The position numbers were made by a program, and so were the translations under genes. Shown here piece by piece: positions 1 through 6,265 of a DNA stretch of 7,426 bases (positions are counted from its first letter, which is position 1; the number at the start of each line of letters is the position of its first letter). The DNA is from Actinomycetota bacterium. GTDB taxonomy: Bacteria > Actinomycetota > Actinomycetes > S36-B12. The notes below the pieces were generated by a model. The model did not search any database. It was given only the letters and a program-made list of their open reading frames with translations, and had not been told where the DNA came from. The DNA lies in assembly GCA_010029945.1 (NCBI GenBank), contig RGQW01000085.1:1-7426 (forward strand), given 5' to 3'.

Positions 1-1626
1 GTGGGCGCGGAAACACCGCTGGTGCGTTCGGCAAGCCGGGCGGTCGTCCGTCCCGAGGTCGAAAGTCCAAGCGCGCCAAGCGTCAAGAGTTCGACAACAT
101 GGAAGCCCCGACGCTCGGCGGCGTTCGGCTGCCCCGGGGTTCGGGTGAGACCGTCCGGCTCCCGCGTGGTGCGTCACTGACCGATTTCGCCGAGAAGATC
201 GATGCCTCACCGGCTGATCTAGTCAAGGTCCTCATCGGTCTCGGAGAGATGGTGACCGCGACGCAGTCGATCGACGATGACACCTTGATGCTGTTGGGCA
301 CCGAGTTGAATTTCGATGTGCAGGTCGTTTCGCCCGAGGACGAAGACCGCGAACTCTTGGAGTCCTTCGACCTCGAATTCGGAGAGGACGAGGGCGAGGC
401 CGGCGATCTCGAGGCCCGGTCGCCGGTGGTGACCGTGATGGGTCACGTCGATCACGGTAAGACCAAACTGCTCGACGCGATCCGCAAGACCAACGTGGTC
501 AGCGGTGAAGCCGGGGGTATCACCCAGCACATCGGCGCGTACCAGGCCGTGGCGCACACCCCCGACGGCGACCGCACGCTAACGATCATCGACACGCCGG
601 GTCACGAAGCCTTCACGGCTATGCGTGCGCGTGGTGCCGAGGTGACCGATATCGCAGTCCTGGTTGTCGCCGCGGATGACGGCGTCAAGCCGCAGACCAT
701 CGAGGCGTTGAATCACGCCCAGGCCGCGCAGGTGCCGATCGTGGTGGCCGTGAACAAGGTTGACAAGGAAGGCGCTGACCCCACGAAGGTGCGCAGCCAG
801 TTGACCGAATACGGGCTTGTCGCCGAGGACTTCGGCGGCGACACGATGTTCGTGGACGTCTCCGCGTTGCAGGGGATGGGAATCGAGCCTCTCCTCGAAG
901 CGGTGCTGCTGACCGCCGATGCGGCGTTGGAGCTGCAGGCGAACCCGCATCAGAACGCCCAGGGTGTGGCGATCGAAGCGCACCTCGACCGCGGCCGTGG
1001 TCCGGTGGCAACCGTTTTGGTCCAGCGCGGAACTCTGCGTCAGGGAGACTCCATCGTGGCGGGAGACGCGTTCGGTCGCGTTCGCGCCATGTTGGACGAT
1101 GCCGGCAATTCCGTCGAGGAAGCCGGGCCCTCCACTCCCGTGCAACGACGTCACGCTGGCGAGCGCATCCCAGGCGATCATCCTCGGGTTCAACGTTCGA
1201 CCCGAAGGGAAGGTCGCCGAGTTCGCGTCGACCGAAGGCGTCGACGTCCGGTACTACAGCGTGATCTACCAGGCGATCGACGAGATCGAGGCGGCGCTGA
1301 AGGGCATGCTGAAGCCGGAATTCGAGGAAGCGCAGCTCGGAACGGCGGAAGTGCGCGAGGTCTTCAAGTCCTCGAAGTTCGGCACGATCGCTGGTTGCCT
1401 GGTGCAGTCCGGCGAGGTCAAGCGCAACGCGAAAGCTCGACTCATTCGCGACGGCGCCGTGGTCGCGGACAACCTGTCCGTCGCGGGACTTCGGCGCTTC
1501 AAGGACGACGTCACCGAGGTGCGCGAGGGCTTCGAGTGCGGCATCAACCTTGGCTCGTACCAGGACGTCAAGGTGGACGACGTCATCGAGACGTTCGAGA
1601 TGCGAGAGAAGAAGCGTCCGGCCTAA
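1..1626 (+). CDS. infB: Translation initiation factor IF-2, 5'-truncated by the window and internally disrupted
   Basis: IF-2 is the GTPase that brings initiator fMet-tRNA to the 30S subunit and promotes subunit joining. The frame is already open at base 3, where a basic Gly/Arg/Lys-rich linker leads into the IF2_N-like segment, so the true start lies upstream. The GTPase motifs are intact: G1 GHVDHGKT at 441-464, G2 GGITQHIG, G3 DTPGHE at 591, G4 NKVDK at 753 and G5 SAL. Domain II follows (AIEAHLDRGRGPVATVLVQ) up to about 1143. The frame of codons starting at base 3 then fails. Homology resumes one frame over at NDVTLASASQAIILGFNV and continues through domain IV (GFECGI, DVIETFEMREK) to TAA at 1624-1626. 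About 100 residues normal in actinobacterial IF-2 (end of domain II, linker helix, first half of domain III) are missing. Read literally, the upstream frame continues as nonsense into rbfA and stops at 1784. The family is certain; the state of the gene is not. Confidence 0.93.
1140..1150 (+). other. infB: Deletion and frameshift junction inside infB
   Basis: Upstream codons read ...PSTPVQ in the frame of base 3, ending at about 1145. Downstream codons read NDVTLASAS from 1144 in the +1 frame. In intact actinobacterial IF-2 these segments are about 100 residues apart. By frame arithmetic the missing length is 2 modulo 3, probably a little over 300 nt. The bases around the joint are gtgcaacgacgtc. 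No foreign sequence, target duplication or inverted repeat is seen at the joint, so this looks like a clean loss or a misjoin rather than an insertion. The family comparison is from memory, so the missing length is approximate. Confidence 0.85.
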
Positions 1627-1681
1627 GCCGCCCATCGAATGCATCGCGTGGTGACACGGCACGAAGAGTCAGGAGAAAGAC

Positions 1682-2116
1682 ATGGCGAATGTTGCGCGGC
1701 AACGTCGACTGGCAGACCGGATCCGACACATCGTGGCCGACATGCTCGAACTGCGAATCAAGGATCCGCGGTTGGGTTTCGTGACGATCACCGATGTTCG
1801 GGTGACACCTGACCTTCGCGAAGCGTCCATCTTCTACACGGTCTACGGCGACGTCCAAGAGCAGGAAGCGAGCGCGCAAGCGCTGGCCTCCGCCACCGGC
1901 GTCATTCGAAGCGAAGTGGGGAAACAAACCGGTATCAAGTTCACGCCGTCGCTGGAGTTCATCCCGGACGCGGTTCCCGAGAACGCCCGACACGTGGAAG
2001 AACTGCTCGCCCAAGCGGCGGAGGCAGACGCCCACGTCCACGAGCAGGCAGTGGGCGCCACCTACGCCGGGGAGGCCGACCCGTACCGGCATCCCCGAGA
2101 AGACGGCGACGAGTAG
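1682..2116 (+). CDS. rbfA: 30S ribosome-binding factor RbfA
   Basis: RbfA is a small KH-fold protein that binds the immature 30S subunit near the 5' end of 16S rRNA and helps its late maturation, notably in the cold. The 144-residue product has the family hallmarks: an N-terminal RQRRLADRIRHIVADML helix, then IKDPRLGFVTITDVRVTPDLREASIFYTV, and later GKQTGIKFTPSLEFIPD and a C-terminal helix with HVEELL. It ends in an acidic, His-containing tail (PYRHPREDGDE) that is not conserved in the family. The ATG is preceded by AGGAG at 1671-1675 with a 6-nt spacer. It starts 55 bp after the infB stop and its TAG lies 10 bp before the truB start, so cotranscription with both is likely. The DUF503 gene found between infB and rbfA in some actinobacteria is absent here. 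Confidence 0.95.
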   Translation: MANVARQRRLADRIRHIVADMLELRIKDPRLGFVTITDVRVTPDLREASIFYTVYGDVQEQEASAQALASATGVIRSEVGKQTGIKFTPSLEFIPDAVPENARHVEELLAQAAEADAHVHEQAVGATYAGEADPYRHPREDGDE

Positions 2117-2126
2117 CGGTCCGCAC

Positions 2127-3110
2127 GTGGGGCGAGGGTCACGTCGTGCGAAGGACGATCCGTCCGTTGCGGGCGTGCTGTGTGTGGACAAGCCGTCCGG
2201 GCTGACCAGCCACGACGTGGTCGATCGAGTTCGGCGACGCCTGGGTGTGCGGCGCGTCGGTCACGCCGGGACTCTGGACCCGATGGCGACAGGAGTGCTC
2301 ATCATCGGTGTGGGACCCACCACTCGATTGTTGGGAATCATCGGAGGGCACGACAAGGAATACACGGCAACCATTCGACTAGGTGCATCGACGACGACCG
2401 ACGATCGGGAAGGAGACGTGATCGCGCAGGCGACCACGCAGGACATCCAGCACGTCACCGACGCCGCGATCGCCGAAACCGTTGCACACTTCACGGGTGC
2501 GCTGGAGCAGCGACCGAGTGCGGTGAGCGCGGTCAAGGTGGACGGCAAGCGCGCGTATCAGCGGGTGCGGGACGGGGAAGAGGTCGACCTTCCGGCCAGG
2601 GCCGTCACCGTCGAGGAGTTCACGATCCTCGATATTCGTCGAGACAGCACCGCAACCGACGCTGCTATCGATGTCGATGTGCGCGTTCGTTGCTCGGCAG
2701 GAACATACATCCGCTCACTCGCTCGCGATGTCGGTGAGGAACTTGGTGTGGGGGGCCACCTGACGGTGCTTCGACGAACGCGCTCGGGGACGGTCGACGT
2801 CACCGAGTGTGTCGTCCTCGACCGCGTTGATCTCGAGCATGTCAGTGCACCGGGAGTGTTCGCGCGACGACACCTGCCGGCGGTGGATCTCAGCGACGAC
2901 CAGGTTGTCCGCGTCAGGAACGGCGCCCGCGTGGGTATCGACGTGCCCGAGGCCTCGACGGTCGCACTCATCGGACCGGGGAAGGACCTTGTCGCCGTTG
3001 TGGACGGGACAGCCAGCGGTGGTCAGTACTCGATCACCGCGGTGTTTCCGGCTATTCCGCCCCGGGTTGTGGCGCCGACGTCAGGGTCTGGCGTGGCAGA
3101 CCGCGAGTGA
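2127..3110 (+). CDS. truB: tRNA pseudouridine(55) synthase TruB
   Basis: TruB converts U55 of the tRNA T-loop to pseudouridine and also acts as a tRNA folding chaperone. The 327-residue protein opens its domain with GVLCVDKPSGLTSHDVVDRVRR (residues about 17-37). The catalytic motif HAGTLDPMATGVL follows, with the nucleophile Asp at residue 51. The second conserved block RCSAGTYIRSLARDVG is at about residues 190-205, with GGHLTVLRRTRSG just after. The C-terminal part resembles the short PUA-like domain of actinobacterial TruB. The GTG start at 2127 gives the usual N-terminal length. It lies 10 bp after the rbfA stop and lacks a clear Shine-Dalgarno sequence, so translational coupling to rbfA is plausible. 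The last 59 bp overlap the 3' end of the opposite-strand MFS gene, affecting only the C-terminal tail. No intrinsic terminator is visible after the stop. Confidence 0.95.
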   Translation: MGRGSRRAKDDPSVAGVLCVDKPSGLTSHDVVDRVRRRLGVRRVGHAGTLDPMATGVLIIGVGPTTRLLGIIGGHDKEYTATIRLGASTTTDDREGDVIAQATTQDIQHVTDAAIAETVAHFTGALEQRPSAVSAVKVDGKRAYQRVRDGEEVDLPARAVTVEEFTILDIRRDSTATDAAIDVDVRVRCSAGTYIRSLARDVGEELGVGGHLTVLRRTRSGTVDVTECVVLDRVDLEHVSAPGVFARRHLPAVDLSDDQVVRVRNGARVGIDVPEASTVALIGPGKDLVAVVDGTASGGQYSITAVFPAIPPRVVAPTSGSGVADRE

Positions 3111-4653
3111 GGGGCAAGCCCACTAGGCCGACGATGAACACGATGCCGAGGCCAAGTCGCAGGGCCTGAAGTTTGCTCGCCGCGTAATCGTCGACCACCT
3201 CGGCGGCTTGATCCGCGGGAACTCCTTGGTCCTCGAGGAGGGCTTGCGCCTGCTGCACGGTAATGACCTGCACACCGCTCGCGGCGGCCTGCGTCACGCC
3301 CTTTTGCAGGGCTGAGTTGATGTCGTCGTTGTCGGAGACTGCCGTGGTGAAGGTCGCTGCTAGGCCGATGAAGACCGCCGTTCCAGCCAGCGCGACACCG
3401 AGGGAGGAGCCGAGGTTCTGGGCGGTGCCCTGCAACCCTCCGACTTCGTTGCTTCGAGACTCGTCGGCAGAAGAAAGATTCACGTTACCGATCTGGGAGA
3501 TGGCGAGCCCGACTCCAAGGCCGATCACCGCCATCGCAATTGCGAACAACGTGCCTCGAGCGTCGGGCGTAATCGCGCCGATCAGGAGCAGAAGTCCCAG
3601 GCATGCGGTGACGATGCCGAGGCGAATGAGTATTCGAGGTGAGTACCGGGTAGCCAGACGAGAGCCGGCGAGGGCCATCAAGAACAACGCGACCGACAGG
3701 GGCAGCATGCGAATACCTGACTGGAGAGCATCCAGGTTCAACACCGTTTGCAGATAGAGCGGAAGCACGAAGAACGAACCGGCGATGATGAAGTAGAGGA
3801 TCATCTGAGATGCCAACCCAGATCGCAAGGTGCTGATCCCGAGCAGGTCCGTTCCCACGAGTGGTTCGCCACCATTCGCGCTCACGCGCCGCTCCCACCA
3901 TAAGAAGGCCCATCCGACCGCGAGGCCACACAGAACCAGCGGGATGGTCGGCGCGAAGCCGAACACTTCGAAGGGTGGATTGAGCGGACGGATGAAGCCC
4001 CACGAGCTTGCCGACACCAACGCGAGAACAACGACACCCATGGACAATGCCGAGAGCACGACGCCAGTGAGATCGAAGCGTGACGATCGAGATGGCACAG
4101 GCAGGTCTTTGATCTTGCCGCTGAGCGGCAAGATCAGCAGGACGATCATGATGGTCTCCGCAGCGAAAACCCAACGCCAACTGAAGTACGTCGTTACCCA
4201 GCCACCGATCAAAGGGCCCGCGGCTGCGGCGGCTCCGGCAACACCACCAAGGAGTGCGTAGGCAACAGCTCGGTCTCTGCCTGAGTAGTTGACGGCGGCC
4301 AGCGCAGCGATGGCCGGGATCACCATGGCGGCGCCTATTCCCTCGATGATGGACCAACCGACGAACAGCATTTCGAATCCGCTCGCCAGAGCGGTGGTCA
4401 TCGATCCGACGGCGTAAATGATGGTCCCGATAACGAAGGCGCGTCGACGGCCGATGCGTGCTCCAATGCCAGCGCCAGCGAGCATGAGTGCTGCCATGGT
4501 CAGCGTGAACGTCGCGATGGCGAGTTGCATCGAGCTCACGGTGGTGTTCAGGTCCGCCACCACAACGGTGATGGACACGTTCATGACCGTGCCATCGATG
4601 ACCATGACGAACTGAGCAAGCCCGAGAACCAGGATCGGCAGCCACTTGCGCAC
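3052..4653 (-). CDS. MFS transporter, DHA2 (EmrB/QacA-like) drug:H+ antiporter family
   Basis: This is a predicted inner-membrane exporter of 533 residues with the hydrophobic pattern of a 14-segment DHA2 carrier, probably proton-driven. Visible signatures are the TM1 motif VIDGTVMNVSI (residues 18-28), motif A-like GARIGRRRAF (64-73) after TM2, and motif C-like GGVAGAAAAAGPLIGGW (136-152) in TM5, which marks antiporters. Long hydrophobic runs continue to about residue 515. Before the last segment is a polar, helix-prone stretch of about 60 residues (437-496), likely an extracytoplasmic loop. The substrate cannot be inferred. The start is GTG at 4653, with TAG at 3054-3052. The gene sits opposite to all its neighbours between truB and ribF, convergent and overlapping with truB by 59 bp. 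No regulator gene (TetR or MarR type) is adjacent. Its base composition does not look obviously different from its neighbours by eye. Confidence 0.9.
   Translation of the reverse strand: MRKWLPILVLGLAQFVMVIDGTVMNVSITVVVADLNTTVSSMQLAIATFTLTMAALMLAGAGIGARIGRRRAFVIGTIIYAVGSMTTALASGFEMLFVGWSIIEGIGAAMVIPAIAALAAVNYSGRDRAVAYALLGGVAGAAAAAGPLIGGWVTTYFSWRWVFAAETIMIVLLILPLSGKIKDLPVPSRSSRFDLTGVVLSALSMGVVVLALVSASSWGFIRPLNPPFEVFGFAPTIPLVLCGLAVGWAFLWWERRVSANGGEPLVGTDLLGISTLRSGLASQMILYFIIAGSFFVLPLYLQTVLNLDALQSGIRMLPLSVALFLMALAGSRLATRYSPRILIRLGIVTACLGLLLLIGAITPDARGTLFAIAMAVIGLGVGLAISQIGNVNLSSADESRSNEVGGLQGTAQNLGSSLGVALAGTAVFIGLAATFTTAVSDNDDINSALQKGVTQAAASGVQVITVQQAQALLEDQGVPADQAAEVVDDYAASKLQALRLGLGIVFIVGLVGLPLTRGLPRQTLTSAPQPGAE
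4110..4136. repeat. 12-bp perfect inverted repeat within the MFS gene
   Basis: Bases 4110-4121 (TGATCTTGCCGC) are the exact reverse complement of 4125-4136, separated by a 3-nt loop (TGA on the + strand). It lies in MFS codons 173-182 (LILPLSGKIK), at the predicted end of TM6 and the start of the cytoplasmic loop. Neither strand has a T-run after the stem, so it is not a canonical intrinsic terminator. It could fold as a strong mRNA hairpin or be a dyad bound by a protein. Chance, constrained by codon choice, remains possible. Confidence 0.6.
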
Positions 4654-4659
4654 GCAGTG

Positions 4660-4665
4660 AACCTA
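4660..4665 (-). promoter_or_regulatory. Candidate -10 box for a leaderless MFS transcript
   Basis: On the minus strand TAGGTT fits the actinobacterial -10 pattern TANNNT and ends 6 nt before the GTG start at 4653. Transcription would begin at or next to the start codon, giving a leaderless mRNA. No convincing TTGACA-like -35 is seen 16-19 nt upstream, which is common for actinobacterial promoters. The overlapping GGTAGG (4667-4662) could instead be a weak Shine-Dalgarno sequence with an 8-nt spacer. Confidence 0.35.
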
Positions 4666-4721
4666 CCGGGCCGTTGAGATGAAGTGAGCGATCTGGCGCA
4701 GTTGATCGTGTTCGCCTCCTG

Positions 4722-5645
4722 ATGAGGGTGAATAGGCTCTGCGGCGTGAGCCCACGAGTCGCGATCATTGGCGTCTTCGACGGTGTGCACCGCGGCCACC
4801 AGGCCTTGATCGAGCAGGCGCGATCTCTCGCCGGAGCCGGCGAGGTCGTGGCGCTGACTTTCGACCCGCACCCGCTGACCGTGGTCAATCCCGACGCGGC
4901 GCCACTGATGCTCGGCGGCATTGATGATCGGATCGACCAGCTCACGGCGGCAGGTGTCGACGAGGTCGTCGTGGTGGACTTCACCACCGCGGTCAGTGAG
5001 CAGTCACCGGAGGAATTCGTCCGCGAATTCGTTCACGGCAGGGCGCGCGCGAACGCCGTCGTGGTCGGCGACAATTTCCGCTTCGGGCACCGAGCGCTCG
5101 GCGATGTCCACACACTGGAAGAACTCGGTGGCACCTACGGGTTCTTGGTGCACGACGTCGATCTGCGTGGCGATGTGCAGACCTACTCGTCCACCCGCGC
5201 TCGAGAAGCGTTGCTTGGAGGCGACCTGGCCACCGTGACGCAGGTACTCGGGCGGCCTTTCAGCTACCGCGGCGTCGTTGTCCACGGCGATCACCGGGGC
5301 CGCACCCTGGGTGTGCCGACGGCCAACATCACCATCGCCGCCGATCGCGCCGCACCCGCCGATGGTGTCTACGCGGGCAGGGTTCGACTGCCCGGCACCC
5401 ATGGCCCTTCGATGCCGGCCGCCATCTCGGTGGGAAGCAATCCTCAGTACGCGGGCACCGAACGCAGGATCGAAGCGCACGTGCTGGACGAGGATCTTGA
5501 CCTCTACGACGCGGAGATCGAGGTGGAGTTTCTTACTCGCCTGCGCGGACAACAGGTATTCGACTCCGAAGCGGCCTTCATCGAGCAGATGCAGGCCGAT
5601 ATTCGAGCCGCCCGGGCGATCGGGGAAGCTCCAGGGGTCTCCTGA
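4722..5645 (+). CDS. ribF: Bifunctional riboflavin kinase / FAD synthetase
   Basis: RibF phosphorylates riboflavin to FMN and adenylates FMN to FAD. The 307-residue reading has the N-terminal adenylyltransferase domain, with the nucleotide-binding GVFDGVHRGH (residues 17-26), FDPHP (47-51), GDNFRFGHRALG (116-127) and YSSTRAREAL (155-164). The C-terminal riboflavin kinase domain has GVPTANI (197-203), DGVYAGRV (214-221) and RRIEAHVLD (248-256), where Glu251 is the expected catalytic base, and ends with a helical FIEQMQADIRAAR. Both domains look complete. The start is uncertain. ATG 4722 has no Shine-Dalgarno sequence, while GTG 4746 (299 residues) has a -10-like box just ahead and begins right at the first strand of the domain. 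Many actinobacterial homologues carry some extra residues before this strand. A TGA in the same frame at 4680 rules out starts further upstream. The gene reads toward rpsO, 103 bp downstream. Confidence 0.95.
   Translation: MRVNRLCGVSPRVAIIGVFDGVHRGHQALIEQARSLAGAGEVVALTFDPHPLTVVNPDAAPLMLGGIDDRIDQLTAAGVDEVVVVDFTTAVSEQSPEEFVREFVHGRARANAVVVGDNFRFGHRALGDVHTLEELGGTYGFLVHDVDLRGDVQTYSSTRAREALLGGDLATVTQVLGRPFSYRGVVVHGDHRGRTLGVPTANITIAADRAAPADGVYAGRVRLPGTHGPSMPAAISVGSNPQYAGTERRIEAHVLDEDLDLYDAEIEVEFLTRLRGQQVFDSEAAFIEQMQADIRAARAIGEAPGVS
4733..4738 (+). promoter_or_regulatory. Candidate -10 box for ribF, leaderless from GTG 4746
   Basis: TAGGCT fits TANNNT and ends 7 nt before an in-frame GTG at 4746, so transcription could start on that codon. 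ribF needs its own promoter here because the opposite-strand MFS gene separates it from truB. No good -35 is visible at the right distance. If correct, the ATG at 4722 lies upstream of the transcript and the true RibF starts with (V/M)SPRVAIIGVFDG. Confidence 0.35.
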
Positions 5646-5748
5646 TACCCTCGGCTCCGACGGTTGCTGGGCGGGCGCTCGGCGACTCGTGACTAGGCCG
5701 CACGGTGCGGCCATCGCCGGTGAGCCGGCGCGCCCGAGAGGAACGTGA
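5646..5748 (+). promoter_or_regulatory. rpsO leader with tandem hairpins, candidate S15 autoregulatory element
   Basis: Two adjacent hairpins lie just before the rpsO ribosome-binding site. The first, 5696-5712, is GGCCGCAC/GTGCGGCC around one base (realistically a 6-bp stem with loop ACGGT). The second, 5715-5730, is CGCCGG-TGAG-CCGGCG. In addition CCTCGG at 5649-5654 can pair with CCGA..GG at 5734-5741, which includes the Shine-Dalgarno GAGAGG (5736-5741). That would close a multi-branch structure over both hairpins and hide the ribosome-binding site. S15 is known to repress its own mRNA through structured leaders that differ between phyla. That this leader does so is inference. A TACCCT at 5646-5651 could be a -10 box, but with no convincing -35. 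Confidence 0.5.
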
Positions 5749-6018
5749 ATGTCGCTCGACGCTAAGACCAAGTCCGAGATCATCGCGGAATACGCGACCG
5801 GCCCCGGCGATACCGGCAGCCCCGAGGTGCAGATCGCGCTTTTGACCAAGCGCATCAGCCAGCTGACCGAACACTTGAAGACCCACCCCCACGACCACCA
5901 CAGCCGTCGCGGCTTGCTGATCCTCGTCGGTCAGCGTCGTCGCCTGCTGAAGTACCTGACCAAGACGGACATCAACCGGTACCGCTCGATCATCGAGCGG
6001 GTGGGCATCCGTCGCTAG
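5749..6018 (+). CDS. rpsO: 30S ribosomal protein S15
   Basis: S15 is a primary 16S rRNA-binding protein that nucleates the 30S platform and contributes to a bridge with the 50S subunit. The product is 89 residues, the standard family length. It shows the four-helix pattern with TGPGDTGSPEVQIALLTKRI (residues 17-36), LTEHLKTHPHDHHSRRGLL (39-57) and LVGQRRRLLKYL (59-70), ending in IIERVGIRR. The H..D.HSRRGL region that contacts rRNA is intact. The ATG at 5749 follows GAGAGG (5736-5741) with a 7-nt spacer. It lies downstream of ribF, with a structured leader that may allow feedback control, and upstream of pnp. The rpsO-pnp pair is a widely conserved operon. Confidence 0.97.
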   Translation: MSLDAKTKSEIIAEYATGPGDTGSPEVQIALLTKRISQLTEHLKTHPHDHHSRRGLLILVGQRRRLLKYLTKTDINRYRSIIERVGIRR

Positions 6019-6020
6019 GT

Positions 6021-6055
6021 CCCAACACTTGGGCGTCAATCCAGCCCCGTGCTGG
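6021..6055 (+). other. Two small hairpins just after the rpsO stop
   Basis: CCCAA-CAC-TTGGG (6021-6033) begins 2 nt after the rpsO TAG. CCAGC-CCCGT-GCTGG (6041-6055) follows and can gain two more pairs with its flanks (one of them G-T). Neither is followed by a T-run, so they are unlikely to be intrinsic terminators. They could protect the rpsO 3' end or be processing signals between rpsO and pnp. This region is noncoding in the sense that no plausible gene or convincing promoter is seen. Confidence 0.45.
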
Positions 6056-6077
6056 GTCGACATTCACGAAACGCGGA

Positions 6078-6096
6078 CGTGCAGGAAACATGCACG
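6078..6096 (+). other. Hairpin in the middle of the rpsO-pnp spacer
   Basis: CGTGCA (6078-6083) pairs perfectly with TGCACG (6091-6096) around the 7-nt loop GGAAACA. It is followed by an A/C-rich, more AT-rich stretch (6097-6130) that might hold a pnp promoter. I find no box pair there that I would defend. Confidence 0.4.
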
Positions 6097-6173
6097 AACG
6101 CACAACACAACCGAATAACTGACCAGTAAGGATCCGGGGCGCTACGGAAGCGTCGTCGTCGGTCCTCGGTAGT

Positions 6174-6203
6174 GGCTCCCGTGGGGATGAATCCCCGAGG
6201 GCC
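6174..6203 (+). other. Longer stem-loop in the pnp leader
   Basis: The core is GGGGA-TGAA-TCCCC (6183-6196). The flanks GGC(T)CC at 6174-6179 and GGGCC at 6199-6203 can pair outside a small internal loop, giving a 30-nt two-tier stem. Known pnp leaders in Escherichia coli and Streptomyces carry stems cut by RNase III, which let PNPase control its own mRNA. This stem lies in the corresponding place, but its length is short for an RNase III substrate, so the role is open. Confidence 0.4.
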
Positions 6204-6240
6204 TCGATCGAAGACCGCCACCGGACGTCTGCCGTGGTTG

Positions 6241-6265
6241 CCCCTGTCCATTTCAGAACAGGAGG
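6241..6265 (+). promoter_or_regulatory. Stem that occludes the pnp ribosome-binding site
   Basis: CCTGT (6243-6247) pairs with ACAGG (6258-6262). CC (6241-6242) can also pair with GG (6264-6265) past a bulged A. The 3' arm contains the whole Shine-Dalgarno AGGAGG (6260-6265), which is 5 nt before the GTG start. The pairing would hide this very strong site, so translation would depend on opening the stem. Both arms are seen in the sequence; the regulatory role is inferred. Confidence 0.45.

Noticed and set aside
1137..1150. Programmed ribosomal frameshift in infB
   Set aside because: No slippery heptamer is present, and a frameshift would not restore the roughly 100 residues that are missing.
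1125..1165. Transposon insertion as the cause of the infB break
   Set aside because: No extra sequence, target duplication or terminal repeat lies at the joint; material is missing rather than added.
685..1662. Long open frame on the minus strand (325 codons) under infB
   Set aside because: It is the antisense shadow of a highly conserved GC-rich gene, with no recognisable domain and Arg/Pro/Ser-rich low-complexity wording.
4110..4136. Rho-independent terminator on either strand
   Set aside because: No T-run follows the stem on the + or the - strand, and it lies in the middle of a gene with intact motifs on both sides.
3052..4653. MFS gene as cargo of a mobile element
   Set aside because: I see no integrase, transposase, flanking direct repeats or terminal inverted repeats at its borders.
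3485..4987. 500-codon minus-strand open frame over the MFS gene and the start of ribF
   Set aside because: It is in another frame of the same strand as the MFS gene and rich in Arg, His and Pro, as expected for an out-of-frame translation of GC-rich DNA. The MFS frame has clear transmembrane segments and family motifs.
5004..5855. 283-codon minus-strand open frame over ribF and rpsO
   Set aside because: It runs antisense to two well-identified genes and shows no family signature.
6021..6055. Intrinsic terminator after rpsO
   Set aside because: The stems are short and no T-tract follows either one.
6119..6148. Sigma-70-type promoter for pnp (CTGACC followed by CTACGGA)
   Set aside because: The -10 part does not end in T and the -35 part matches only partly; too weak to annotate.
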